From DATHTC01 sp963746805 (GTDB lineage: Bacteria > Actinomycetota > Thermoleophilia > Gaiellales > Gaiellaceae): 64,000 bases of DNA. The stretch is from positions 79,988 to 143,987 of the forward strand of contig CAVVCQ010000007.1 of the NCBI GenBank assembly GCA_963746805.1, written 5' to 3'. Position 1 is the first letter of the stretch, and every line of letters starts with the position of its first letter. The notes beneath the pieces were generated by a model that did no database searches, was not told the DNA's origin, and saw nothing but the letters and a program-made list of their open reading frames with translations. The position numbers and the translations under genes were made by a program. This document shows, piece after piece, positions 25,671 to 35,141 of this stretch.

Positions 25671-26989
25671 TTGGCCGCAGTCCCGGACGTCGGTCGCGCC
25701 ACCCGAGTCGAATCGCAGGTCGCCCCGGAGGCGACGGCGACGCAGGACCTGTACGAGCGCTACTCCGGACAGCTGCTCGGCTACTGCTTCAACAAGCTCG
25801 GCAGCCGTGAGGAGGCCGAGGACGCCGTCCAGCAGACGTTCCTGAACGCGTTCCGGGGCCTGAAGCGCGGGATCGTCCCGGAGGCCGAGTCGGCGTGGCT
25901 GTTCAAGATCGCCGAGAACGTCTGCCTCACCCGGCGGCGCTCCTCGTTCCGGCGCGGCCGGGTCGAGACGCCCGGCGACATCCAGGCGCTGCAGGAGTAC
26001 GTCGCCGCGCCGCAGCAGATGGGCACCGACGAGCTGATCCAGTTGCAGAAGGCACTCGTCGGGATGCCCGCGACGCAGCGCAAGGCGATCCTCCTCCGTG
26101 AGTGGCAAGGGCTCTCCTACCGCGAGATCGCCGATGAGATGGGGCTCACCCAGCCGGCGGTCGAGACGCTGATCTTCCGCGCGCGGCGGTCGCTGGCCGA
26201 GGGGCTCGAGCGCCCGGAGGAGCGGACGACGCTGCTTGCGCGGCTCCGCCACGGCCTCGACCTGGCCTCGCTCGCCGGAGCCTTCAAGGCGCTGCTCGCC
26301 GGCAGCGCGGCCGCGAAGGCGGTCGCGACGACCGCGGCGGCCGTGACCGTCGCCGGCGCCGTCGTCGCCGCAGCGCCCGAACCGCGTGGGCACGAGGCCC
26401 CGCGGGCCTCGCTCCAGCCCGGGGCGAAGGCCGCCGCGACGAGCGAGCGACGCGCGCACGCGCCGCCGTCGTCCCGACCCGTGCCGAATCGGGCCGCGCC
26501 GACGCGACGCCTCGCGTCGCGGCCCCGGCCCGCACGAGCCGCCCGGCGGCGTCGTCCGACGCCACGGCCTCGCAGCCACAGCCTGCGGCGGGGACGGCGC
26601 ACGAGGATGAGACGCCGTCCGCGCCCGCGACTCCGCCGGCCGCAGAACCGTCGGCAGCGGCACCGACGCACGCGTCCGCTTCTGCGCAGCAGCGCTCCGC
26701 GAGCGGCGACGCCCCGAGCGGCAAGGCTCGCGCCCTCGGGAAGGACATGGGCAAGGCGCCCGCCGACAAGCCGACTCCCGCCAGCGCGCCCAAGGCCGCG
26801 CCGGAGACGGCCAAGGCGAACGGCCCCGAGGCCAAGCCCGACGCCGCGGCGCCCGAACCCGGCCCGCCGGCGACCTCCGAGCTCCCGCCCTCCGCCCAGG
26901 CCGGCGGCGCGGAGCAGGCCGAGGCGAAGCTCGAGAAGCCGGAGAAGCTCGAGAACGAGTCGCAGGGGCTCGCGAAGGGCAAGGCCTAG
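25671..26989 (+). CDS. ECF-type sigma factor with membrane segment and long disordered tail (frameshifted)
   Basis: TTG 25671 with the strong site GGGAGGAGGG just before it. Region 2 reads LYERYSGQLLGYCFNKLGS and EDAVQQTFLNAFRGL; region 4 reads MPATQRKAILLREWQGLSYR and GLTQPAVETLIFRARRSL. A C-terminal extension follows with one hydrophobic helix near residue 220 (AVATTAAAVTVAGAVVAAAP) and then an Ala/Pro/Lys-rich tail. In the tail the protein-like frame changes somewhere in 26430-26540, since the last 80 residues (KAPADKPTPASAPKAAPETA onward) are in another frame. The membrane-anchored form could be its own anti-sigma device (inference). Confidence 0.72.
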
Positions 26990-27368
26990 CCGAGCCTGCG
27001 CCGCCCGCGCCGGTTCGTCCCGCTCAGGCGAGGGCGGCCCGAGACGCGCTCCGCCAGGTCCTCTCCGATCGTCACCGCGGCGTCGTCGACGGTGCCTCGA
27101 TCTCGTCGCGTACAGACGCTGAGTGCGCCGTAGGAACTTCCTGAGCGCGCATGACCCTATGACGGATCGGCATGAACCGGCGCCCGTCGTGCTCGTCTCA
27201 CTCCATACAACCGACCACCACGCAGCGTCTCCCCGCCGGGCAGGGCGCGGCGCCGTCGACCTTGGGCGGCCGCCGGCCCGCGGCGTTCCCCTCACAGCGA
27301 AGCCTCTCGTCTGCGGCGCAACCGCGGCGTCGCGCCCTGCCCGAGGAGACCACGCGAAAGGAGTGACG
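26990..27368. other. Gap between sigma factor and substrate-binding protein genes
   Basis: No gene is supported in these 380 bases. The frame of the next gene is open upstream to 27123, but the strong ribosome binding site and signal peptide place its start at 27369. Confidence 0.5.
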
Positions 27369-29000
27369 ATGCGGAGAGCGATCCTCGTGACGCTCGCGGC
27401 GGGTGCGCTGACCGCGCTCCTCGCCGCACAGGCGACGGCCGCCCAGGCCCCGCGCAAGGGCGGCACGCTGAAAGCCATGTTCGCGACGGACGTCGACTTC
27501 ATCGACCCGTCGCTCGCGTACTACGCGCACTCGTGGGAGATCATGGGCGCGACCGGCGCCAACCTCCTCCGCTTCGTGGACGCCGAGGGCTCGGCCGGCT
27601 CCCGGATCGTCCCCGAGGTGGCGGCCGCGTTCCCGCGCGTGTCCGCGAACGGCCGCACCTACACGTTCACGCTCCGGCGCGGCTTCCGCTTCTCGAACGG
27701 CAAGGCGGTGACGGCGCAGAACTTCGCGTACGCGATCGACCGCGCCCTCAACACGCAGCAGCAGTCGCCGGCCGGCCCGTTCATGGCCGACATCGTCGGC
27801 GCCCAGGCCGTGCTCGACGGGAAGGCCCGGCACGCGTCCGGCGTCGTCGTCACGAACGGCGGCTACGGGCTCCGGATCACGCTCTCGCGGGGGGCGCCGG
27901 ACATCCTCACCCGCCTCGCGATGCCGTTCTTCCAGGCGATCGACACCGCGGTGGGGATCCAGCCGCAGGGCGCGAAGGCGCCGCTGCACTCCGCGGGGCC
28001 GTACTACGTGTCCGCGTGGACGCCGAACACGCGCCTCATCCTGAAGCGCAATCCGTACTACAAGCGGAACAAGTTCGCGACGCGCGCGGCGAACATCGAC
28101 TCGTTCGAGTTCGACGCCAACATCGCGCTGCCGGCGCAGGTGCTCCGCATCCGCGCGGGCCAGTCCGACTACGGCGCCGAGGGCGTCGACCCGGCCGCGC
28201 ACGCCGACCTCGCACGGCAGTTCGGCGTCAACCGTCGGCAGTACCAGGTCCGGCAGATCCCGGTCACGTACTTCATCTCGATGAACACGACCCGGGGCCT
28301 CTTCCGCGACCCGAACGTCCGCAAGGCCGTGAACCTCGCGATCGACCGCCAGGCGATCCTCGTCCAGCGCGGCTACCTGGCCGGCAAGCGCGCCGACCAG
28401 ATCCTCCCGCCGGGGATCCCCGGCTTCCGCGACTTCCAGGCGTGGCCGCTCCGCTTCACCGAGGCCAACCTGAACCGCGCGAAGCAGCTGATGCGGGGCC
28501 GCACGACCGACGCGCTCATGCTCGCCGGCAACCGCGGCGCCAGCCTGACGATCCCGCAGATCGTCAAGTTCAACCTCGCGAAGATCGGGATCAACATGGA
28601 CACGCGGCACCTGGCGACGGGGCCGCTGTCCGCCACCGCGGGCCGCCGCGGCGAGCCGTTCGAGTTCTACCTCGGCGGCTGGCAGGCGGACTATCCGGAT
28701 CCCAACAACTTCCTGGACGTGCTCCTCAACGGGAACAACATCCACGAGGCGAACAACAACAACCGGGCGTACTTCAACGTCCCGGCGGTCAACCGCAGGC
28801 TCGAGGCTGCCTCGCAGCTCTCGGGCGCCAAGCGGTACGACGCGTACGCGAAGCTCGACCGCGACATCACGACGCAGCACGCGCCGTGGGCCTCGCTCTC
28901 GTACGCGAACAACCGCGACTTCCTCTCGGCCCGGGTCGGGTGCTACTCGTACCACCCGACGTACTCGTTCAACCTCGTGACTGCCTGTCTGACTCGGTAG
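27369..29000 (+). CDS. ABC transporter substrate-binding protein, peptide/oligopeptide family
   Basis: 543 residues from ATG 27369 with AAAGGAG seven bases upstream. A signal peptide (ILVTLAAGALTALLAAQATA) without a lipobox Cys leads into the SBP_bac_5 domain. Features are KGGTLKAMFATDVDFIDPSL, the YTFTLRRGFRFSNGKAVTAQ block, and RKAVNLAIDRQAILVQRGYL. It would bind peptides, opines or similar solutes outside the membrane. The absence of the lipidation Cys is unusual for a Gram-positive type protein. A permease gene follows after a 113-base gap containing a hairpin. Confidence 0.9.
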   Translation: MRRAILVTLAAGALTALLAAQATAAQAPRKGGTLKAMFATDVDFIDPSLAYYAHSWEIMGATGANLLRFVDAEGSAGSRIVPEVAAAFPRVSANGRTYTFTLRRGFRFSNGKAVTAQNFAYAIDRALNTQQQSPAGPFMADIVGAQAVLDGKARHASGVVVTNGGYGLRITLSRGAPDILTRLAMPFFQAIDTAVGIQPQGAKAPLHSAGPYYVSAWTPNTRLILKRNPYYKRNKFATRAANIDSFEFDANIALPAQVLRIRAGQSDYGAEGVDPAAHADLARQFGVNRRQYQVRQIPVTYFISMNTTRGLFRDPNVRKAVNLAIDRQAILVQRGYLAGKRADQILPPGIPGFRDFQAWPLRFTEANLNRAKQLMRGRTTDALMLAGNRGASLTIPQIVKFNLAKIGINMDTRHLATGPLSATAGRRGEPFEFYLGGWQADYPDPNNFLDVLLNGNNIHEANNNNRAYFNVPAVNRRLEAASQLSGAKRYDAYAKLDRDITTQHAPWASLSYANNRDFLSARVGCYSYHPTYSFNLVTACLTR

Positions 29001-29013
29001 TTACGTGACGGGT

Positions 29014-29047
29014 GGGGGCGGCGGCCCGCGCGAGTGTCGCCGCCCCC
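29014..29047 (+). terminator. 10-bp hairpin between binding protein and permease
   Basis: GGGGGCGGCG pairs with CGCCGCCCCC around a 14-base loop. A partial terminator here would let the binding protein be made in excess over the permease. Confidence 0.6.
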
Positions 29048-29060
29048 GCAAACCTTGCGA

Positions 29061-29113
29061 CTGCCCCGTCGTCTAACCGGTAGAGTCCTGCGGCCCTCGC
29101 GGCGGAGAACCCC
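29061..29113 (+). other. tRNA-Glu-like 5' fragment in the permease leader
   Basis: CTGCCCCGTCGTCTAACC followed by GGTAGAGTCCTGCGGCC and CTCGCGGCGGAGAACCCC resembles the acceptor, D-arm and anticodon arm of a tRNA-Glu. There is no T-arm (TTCGA) and no 3' acceptor strand, so it is not a functional tRNA. Confidence 0.3.
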
Positions 29114-30088
29114 ATGTTCAGATACCTGATCAGACGCCTTCTGTGGGCGGCCGTCCTCTTCATCGCCGTGACGCTCGTCACGTTCGTCATCTTCTTCATC
29201 ACGCCGTCCGACCCGGCCAAGCTCGTCGCCGGCCGCGGCGCGACCGAGTCGGACATCGAGCGCGCCCGCAAGTTCATCGGCCTGGACGACCCGGTGCCGA
29301 TCCAGTACCTGAACTACCTGAAGCGCCTCGTCATCGACCAGAGCCTCGGCTTCTCGTTCGCGACGCGGCAGGACGTCAACGACATCGTCTTCGCCGCGGC
29401 GCCGGTCACCGCATCTCTCGTCTTCGGCGGCGCGATCCTCTGGATGATCGTCTCGCTGCCCGTCGGCGTCTTCTCGGCGCTGAGACCCCGGTCCCTCTTC
29501 GACCGCGTCGCCATGACCTTCGTGCTCATCGGCGTCTCGGCGCATCCGGTGTGGATCGGCCTGATCTTCGCCTACTTCTTCGGCTATCGCTGGGGTGACG
29601 TCACGCACTTGCCCATCACGGGCTACGCGGAGTTCTTCAGTCCCGCGACCGCGGAAGGCGGTCCTCTCGAGTGGTTCCGCCACATGATCCTGCCGTGGTG
29701 CACGTTCGCCCTGCTGTTCTCGGCGCTGTACGTGCGCATGATCCGGGCGAACGTGATGGAGACCATGAACGAGGACTACGTGCGGACCGCGCGCGCGAAG
29801 GGCGCGCCGGAGTCGACCGTCCTCCGCTCGCACATCCTCCGCAACGCGATGCTGCCGGTCGTGACGATCCTCGGCATGGACATCGGGCTCGCGCTCGGCG
29901 GCGCGATCTTCACCGAGAGCGTCTACTCGCTGCCCGGGCTCGGCGCGATGGCCGTCCGCTCGATCGAGAACCTCGACCTGCCCGTGACGATGGGCATCGT
30001 CGTCTTCGCCACGATGGCGGTGATCGTCTTCAACCTCGTGGTCGATCTGCTGTATGCGGTGATCGACCCGAGAATCCGCCTGGACTAG
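29114..30088 (+). CDS. ABC transporter permease, DppB/OppB type
   Basis: 324 residues from ATG 29114. The N-terminus MFRYLIRRLLWAAVLFIAVT is the standard DppB start, followed by a large external loop and five more helices. The EAA loop reads RTARAKGAPESTVLRSHILR and NAMLPVVTILG, the ATPase contact. It moves peptides or similar solutes with the binding protein encoded upstream. The partner permease (DppC) and ATPases are not found next to it; the following genes are unrelated small reverse-strand genes. Confidence 0.92.
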   Translation: MFRYLIRRLLWAAVLFIAVTLVTFVIFFITPSDPAKLVAGRGATESDIERARKFIGLDDPVPIQYLNYLKRLVIDQSLGFSFATRQDVNDIVFAAAPVTASLVFGGAILWMIVSLPVGVFSALRPRSLFDRVAMTFVLIGVSAHPVWIGLIFAYFFGYRWGDVTHLPITGYAEFFSPATAEGGPLEWFRHMILPWCTFALLFSALYVRMIRANVMETMNEDYVRTARAKGAPESTVLRSHILRNAMLPVVTILGMDIGLALGGAIFTESVYSLPGLGAMAVRSIENLDLPVTMGIVVFATMAVIVFNLVVDLLYAVIDPRIRLD

Positions 30089-30115
30089 CCCGGACTCCGG
30101 CTCAGAGCAGCCAGA

Positions 30116-30316
30116 TCAGGCGGCGGGGCGGGGTCCCTCGCGCTTGGGCGACGTGCCGCGCGGAGATCGGGCGCGGACGTGCGCGGCGAAGAGGCGGGTG
30201 CGAACCTCCGCCTCGTCTGCGTCGAAGCGGAGGAGGTATCCGCGCGCCTGGAGTCGCTGGACGATCAGCTCGTCGACACCCAGACGCGCGGCGATTGTGC
30301 GCGGATCGGTCGTCAT
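30116..30316 (-). CDS. Small helix-turn-helix-like hypothetical protein
   Basis: 66 residues from ATG 30316, overlapping the upstream gene's stop as TGATG. The segment DPRTIAARLGVDELIVQRLQ followed by ARGYLLRFDADEAEVR looks like a short helix-turn-helix, then a basic tail. It is transcribed with the next entry. Function unknown. Confidence 0.6.
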   Translation of the reverse strand: MTTDPRTIAARLGVDELIVQRLQARGYLLRFDADEAEVRTRLFAAHVRARSPRGTSPKREGPRPAA

Positions 30317-30498
30317 CAGTGGCGGTAGGCCGGTCGGTTGCGCACGCCGTGGCGTACGACGATCGCGACCCTCCACGCGATCTTGCGAATCCCGTCACGC
30401 TGGGGATCGCGTGGGAGTTGCCGCGCCCGCCGGTATTCCTCCGCCAGGTGCGCCGTCCGTTCGTGGGCGAGCGCGATGCGTGCGTGATGGTCGATCAT
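30316..30498 (-). CDS. Small basic hypothetical protein
   Basis: 60 residues from ATG 30498 with the strong site GAGGAGGT upstream. It is His/Arg rich (MIDHHARIALAHERTAHLAE) and has a basic C-terminal half. It forms a two-gene unit with the following gene, stop and start sharing one base. No family recognised. Confidence 0.6.
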   Translation of the reverse strand: MIDHHARIALAHERTAHLAEEYRRARQLPRDPQRDGIRKIAWRVAIVVRHGVRNRPAYRH

Positions 30499-30613
30499 CG
30501 GGACCTCCTCTCGGTGCCGAAACCCTCCCGCCTCGCGGTCATGCGCCACTCATGGCGCGGTCATCTGGTCAGCCCGATCGCGCTGCACTCGTGATCGGTG
30601 TTACAACCGATGC

Positions 30614-33600
30614 GTGGAATTCCGTCTGCTCGGACCGCTCGAGGTACGGGACGACCGCGGAGTGAAGTTGACCTTGCCGCACGGGCAGCAGCGCGCCCTG
30701 CTCGCGGCGCTGCTCGTCCATGCGGGCGAGGTGGTGGCGACGGACCGGCTCATCGACGAGCTGTGGGGGGAGCGGCCGCCGCCCACGGCCGTCGGCTCGC
30801 TCCAGAACGCCGTCTCGCAGCTTCGCCGGCTGATCGGCTCCGAGCTCCTGCAGACGCGGCCGCCCGGTTACATGCTCGACGTTTCGTCCTCCGCGCTGGA
30901 CGTCCGTCGCTTCGAGCAGCTTCTCGGTGACGCTGCGTCGAAGGAGCCGTCGGTCCGTGCGGCCGCCCTGCGCGAGGCGCTGGCGTTGTGGCGTGGTCCG
31001 GCGCTCGCGGACTGCGACGAGCCGTTCGCACGAAGCGAGGCCGAGCGCCTCGACGCACTGCGCCTGACCGCGAACGAGGAGCGGATCGAGGCCGAGCTCG
31101 AGCTGGGGCGGCACACGCTCTTCGTCGCCGAGCTGGAGGCCCTGTGCGCCGAGCACCCGCTGCACGAACGCTTGTGGCGTCAGCTCGCGCTCGCGCTGTA
31201 CCGATCCGGGCGCCAGGCGGACGCGCTCGCGGCGTGCCGGGAAGCGCGGAGCGCACTCGACGAGCTGGGACTCGAGCCGTCACGGGAGCTCCGTGAGCTT
31301 GAGCGGGACATGCTCCGGCAGAGCCCGCGGCTCGCAGTACAGGCGGCCGCCGTCGAGGAGGAGCAGGAGCCGGACGTGGGCGAGCGCCGCGTCGTCTCGG
31401 TCCTTGCCGCCGACCTCCCAGACGACGACGATCCTGAGGCGCTGCGGGCGACGGTGCAGCGGGTGTTCGACGCGGCGGCCGCCGTGGTCGGCCGCCATGG
31501 CGGCACGATCGAGCGTTTTGGCTCTGAAGGGCTGACCGCCGTGTTCGGCGCTGAGGAGAGCCACGAGGACGACGCGATGCGCGCCGTCCGCGCCGCAGTT
31601 GAGCTGCATACCCAGACCGCGGTCCCAGTCGGAGTCGCGACCGGCGAGGCCGTCGTCGCGGACGAGCCCCACGTCACCGGCGCGGCGTTCGCGCGCGCCG
31701 CCGCCCTCGCGCGTTCGAACACCGGCGTGGTCGTGGATCGACGCACGCACGATCTCGTCCGCGACGGGGTCACAGTCGACGGCGTCACCCCGGCGACCCG
31801 TGTCGTGGACGTACGGCCGGGACGGCCCGACGCGCGCGCCGACGTCCCGCTTGTCGGCCGCGAATCCGAGCTCGCGCAGTTGCGCGCAGCCTTCGCCGCT
31901 GCGGCCTCCGAGCGTCGCTGCGTCTCGGTGGTCGTGGTTGGCGAGGCGGGGATCGGCAAGTCGCGCCTTGCCCGGGAGCTCGCGGGCTCTGTCGACGCGT
32001 CGGTACTCGTCGGACGCTGCATCGCGTACGGCGAGGGGGCGACGTTCCTGCCGCTCGTCGAGGCGCTCGCAGGGGTGGATCCAGCGGCGTTGCTCGACGC
32101 GGACGAGAACGCGTCGCTGGTCGCGAAGCGCGTGGCCGAGCTCACCCGGGAAGGGCGAGGTCCGAGCTCGCTCGGGGAGTCCTACTGGGCGGTGCGCCGC
32201 GTCCTGGAGGCGCTCGCCGGCCGTGCTCCCGTCGTGTTGCTGCTCGACGACGTCCACTGGGCCGAGCCGGCGTTGCTCGATCTGGTCGAGTACCTGGACA
32301 TGCGTGTGCGGGAGGCGCCGCTGCTCGTCCTGTGTCTTGCGCGGCCGGAGCTGCTGGAGCAGCGGCCGGGCTGGACGCGTCGCGCACTGCCGCTCGGGCC
32401 GCTTACCGACGACGACTCGCGCGCCGTCGTCGCGGGCACCGCGGGCGGGCTGGGCGAGGAGGGGCGTGAGCGAATCGTCGCCGTCGCCGAGGGCAACCCG
32501 CTCTACGCGCAACAGCTCGCGGCCTTCGCCGCGGAGTCGGGCAAGGCGCTCGAGCCCGGCGCCATGCCCGCGACTCTCGAGGCGGTGCTCGCGGGCCGCC
32601 TCGCCCGCCTCGATCCTGGCGAGCGCTTCACCCTTCAGTGCGCCGCGGTCGTCGGACGCGAGTTCTCCCGTGGCGCCGTCGCGGCGCTCGTGCCGCCGGA
32701 CCGTGCGGTCGACGCGCATCTGCTCGCCCTTGCTCGGCGCGGCTTCATGCACCCCTCGGCCGAGCTGCTCTCGGGCGACGACGCGTATCGCTTCGACCAC
32801 GTCCTCCTCCGAGACGCGGCCTACGCGACGCTCACCAAGGCACACCGCGCCGACCTGCACGAACGTGTCGCGACGTGGCTCGACCGCGACGGCGCCGGCG
32901 ACGACATCCTCGTCGGCTACCACCTCGAGCGTGCCGCGTTGCTCCACCGCGATCTCGGGAATCCCGCCGAGGCTCTCGCGGCCGCCGCCGGGGATCGTTT
33001 GGGATCCGCGGGCACTTGGGCGTGGTTGGGCTCAGGCGACGGACCGGCCGCACTGAACCTTCTCGGACGTGCCGCAGGGGTCCTGCCGCCGGGCACGCGG
33101 CGAGCGGAGATCTACTTTGAACGGGCGATCGTCCTGCACGCGGTGGGAGCTACGGGCGACGCGGGCAGAAAACACGAAGCGGCTGCACTCGACGATGCAG
33201 CCGCGGAAGCAGTGGCCTTCGGAGGCATTCGGATTGACGTACGAGTTCGTCTGGAGCAGGCGAACATGGCCATGGAGCAGGGACGCCTTTCCCCGGACGA
33301 GTTCCTTGGTTGGGCGCCCGTTGCAATCTCCGCGCTGGAGGCCGAAGGCGACCACCGTGGCCTTGGACGCGCCTGGACCACTGTCAGCTTTGCACACGGG
33401 CTCCGTGGCGAGATGGAAGCTTTGGGTCGGGCTGCGGCGCGGGCCACGCATCACTACGGGCTCTGCGGCTACTCGACGCACGATGCGCTCGGATTCGAGG
33501 CTGAGGCGTTGTTCTACGGGTCGATTCCCGTCGATGAGGCGACACGTGAAGCGCACCGGCTTCTCGACGAGACAGTCGATCGGCGATCAGAGGCTCGCGT

Positions 33601-34234
33601 CGGCACGCGCCTGGGAGCACTCCACGCAATGGCCGGCCGGTTCGACGAGGCTCGGCGCCTCGCCGCATACGGGCAGACCGTGTACGAGGAACTCGGGCTT
33701 GCTCGTCCGTTCGCGGTCGCGCTCGCACCGTTCTGCATGGAGATCGAGCGTCTTGCCGGCGATCTCGACGCGGCGGCGTCAGTCGGCCGGAGAAGCGTCG
33801 ATGTGCTCCTCGGGTTCGGTGCCGGGGGAAACGCGGCGACGCAGGCGGCCGCGCTCGCCGTGGTAGAGCTCGCACGCGGAAACGCCAGCGACGCTGGGCG
33901 TCTTCTGACCATCGTGAAAGCGAACGTCGCCGAGTACGACGTGCTGCCCAACGCCTGTCGCCTTGGCATCGAGGCGCGATTGCTGGCTCGCCGCGGACGT
34001 CGTGCGGCCGCCGAGTCGGACGCGCGTGAGGCCGTTCGGCTCTTGGCCGGAACGGACGCCGTATGCGAACGCGCTCAGGCCTCGCTCGCGCTCGCCGAGG
34101 TGCTCGCCCTCGGCGGCCGTCACGACGAGGCGCGTAAGGCCGCGGCCGAGGCCGAACGCCTTCTCGCGGCGAAAGGAAGCGTGGCCGGCATTGCTCGGCT
34201 TCGCGAGCAATTGGCCGCCGCCGTGCCCTCCTGA
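30614..34234 (+). CDS. BTAD/AAA ATPase/TPR regulator with a degenerate cyclase-homology domain
   Basis: 1206 residues from GTG. Domains in order: an OmpR-like winged helix (1-95, MEFRLLGPLEVRDDRGVKLT), a bacterial transcriptional activation domain (95-240), and a nucleotide-cyclase homology domain (about 258-405, VVSVLAADLPDDDDPEALRA and GGTIERFGSEGLTAVFGAEE). The metal-binding Asp pair of active cyclases is not clear, so catalysis is doubtful. An AAA_16 ATPase follows (Walker A GEAGIGKSRLA near 441, Walker B VVLLLDDVHWAEP near 540), then TPR repeats to the end. Such SARP/LAL-like proteins activate nearby genes in response to an unknown ligand. Confidence 0.9.
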   Translation: MEFRLLGPLEVRDDRGVKLTLPHGQQRALLAALLVHAGEVVATDRLIDELWGERPPPTAVGSLQNAVSQLRRLIGSELLQTRPPGYMLDVSSSALDVRRFEQLLGDAASKEPSVRAAALREALALWRGPALADCDEPFARSEAERLDALRLTANEERIEAELELGRHTLFVAELEALCAEHPLHERLWRQLALALYRSGRQADALAACREARSALDELGLEPSRELRELERDMLRQSPRLAVQAAAVEEEQEPDVGERRVVSVLAADLPDDDDPEALRATVQRVFDAAAAVVGRHGGTIERFGSEGLTAVFGAEESHEDDAMRAVRAAVELHTQTAVPVGVATGEAVVADEPHVTGAAFARAAALARSNTGVVVDRRTHDLVRDGVTVDGVTPATRVVDVRPGRPDARADVPLVGRESELAQLRAAFAAAASERRCVSVVVVGEAGIGKSRLARELAGSVDASVLVGRCIAYGEGATFLPLVEALAGVDPAALLDADENASLVAKRVAELTREGRGPSSLGESYWAVRRVLEALAGRAPVVLLLDDVHWAEPALLDLVEYLDMRVREAPLLVLCLARPELLEQRPGWTRRALPLGPLTDDDSRAVVAGTAGGLGEEGRERIVAVAEGNPLYAQQLAAFAAESGKALEPGAMPATLEAVLAGRLARLDPGERFTLQCAAVVGREFSRGAVAALVPPDRAVDAHLLALARRGFMHPSAELLSGDDAYRFDHVLLRDAAYATLTKAHRADLHERVATWLDRDGAGDDILVGYHLERAALLHRDLGNPAEALAAAAGDRLGSAGTWAWLGSGDGPAALNLLGRAAGVLPPGTRRAEIYFERAIVLHAVGATGDAGRKHEAAALDDAAAEAVAFGGIRIDVRVRLEQANMAMEQGRLSPDEFLGWAPVAISALEAEGDHRGLGRAWTTVSFAHGLRGEMEALGRAAARATHHYGLCGYSTHDALGFEAEALFYGSIPVDEATREAHRLLDETVDRRSEARVGTRLGALHAMAGRFDEARRLAAYGQTVYEELGLARPFAVALAPFCMEIERLAGDLDAAASVGRRSVDVLLGFGAGGNAATQAAALAVVELARGNASDAGRLLTIVKANVAEYDVLPNACRLGIEARLLARRGRRAAAESDAREAVRLLAGTDAVCERAQASLALAEVLALGGRHDEARKAAAEAERLLAAKGSVAGIARLREQLAAAVPS

Positions 34235-34445
34235 CGATTCACTCGGCGATCACCGCCAGCTCATCAAGGCCGCGCGACCTCGACGGTCAGCGGTCCCGGC
34301 CGGCCGCGGCGCGTGACGCGCAGCACGAGCGCGCGTCGTCCGCAAATTGCTGGATCCTCCTTTGGTGCCGCCGACACGCGCGGACGGCGCTCACGCGCCG
34401 GTCATCCGGCGGTCACGAGGGCGAGGAAGATCCTTCGGGCGGGTC

Positions 34446-34763
34446 CTATTCGCCTCCGCCGAGGTGGCGGGCCAGTGCCGCCAGCCGGTCGTCCCAGGCG
34501 TCTCCGACGCGCTCGATCCAGGCCGTGGCCTCGTCGAGCGGCGCCGGCGTGAGCCGGTAGCGTGTCTCGCGGCCCGCGCGTGACGGCGCGACGAGGCCCG
34601 CGTCCGCGAGCGCGGCGAGGTGCTTCGAGACCGCCTGCCGCGTGACCGGGAGCTCCGAGGCGAGCTCGGTCGGGGTCGCGCTCTCGCGTGTCGCCAGCGC
34701 CTCCACCAGGAAGCGGCGGTGCGGGTCGGCGAGGGCGGCGAAGACGCGGCCCGGGTCGCTCAC
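34446..34763 (-). CDS. ArsR-family transcriptional regulator
   Basis: 105 residues from GTG 34763. The winged helix reads VFAALADPHRRFLVEALATR, then ELPVTRQAVSKHLAALADAG (recognition helix) and ETRYRLTPAPLDEA (wing). No metal-binding cysteine pair is present, so it is the non-metal class often paired with SRPBCC proteins. Its GTG overlaps the stop of the SRPBCC gene as GTGA. It probably represses its own operon through the palindromes at 35142-35182. Confidence 0.88.
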   Translation of the reverse strand: MSDPGRVFAALADPHRRFLVEALATRESATPTELASELPVTRQAVSKHLAALADAGLVAPSRAGRETRYRLTPAPLDEATAWIERVGDAWDDRLAALARHLGGGE

Positions 34764-35128
34764 CACACGGCGACGGCCGCGAGCGCCTGCACCTCGAGCC
34801 CGACGGCCCACTCGCCCGCGAGCGCCGACGCCGTCTCGACCACGCGGAGGCGCGTGCCCTGCTCCGCCTCCTCGAGCGCGATCGTCACGTGCGACTCGGC
34901 GCCGTCCCCGTCCGTCCAGGCGAAGCCGAGGCGCTCGCCCGGGACGATCTCGTCGACCGTCGCGTGACGGGTCTCGCCGTCGTCCCAGCGGAAGACGCCC
35001 CGGCCGCCGGGTCGCGCGTCGAGCTCGACGTCGTTGGCAAACCACTCGGAGAGCCGCTCGGGATCGGTGAGCGCCTCCCACACCTCCGCCGGCGCGGCCG
35101 GCAGGACGATCTCGCGCCTGACCTCCAC
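34760..35128 (-). CDS. SRPBCC (AHSA1-like) domain protein
   Basis: 122 residues from GTG 35128 with AAAGGAGG upstream. The AHSA1 pattern is VEVRREIVLPAAPAEVWEAL and TDPERLSEWFANDVELDARP, with a closing helix GEWAVGLEVQALAAVAVW. These proteins bind hydrophobic ligands in a helix-grip fold. Pairing with an ArsR regulator is a frequent two-gene unit of unknown physiological role. Confidence 0.87.
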   Translation of the reverse strand: MEVRREIVLPAAPAEVWEALTDPERLSEWFANDVELDARPGGRGVFRWDDGETRHATVDEIVPGERLGFAWTDGDGAESHVTIALEEAEQGTRLRVVETASALAGEWAVGLEVQALAAVAVW

Positions 35129-35141
35129 GGCTCCTCCTTTC

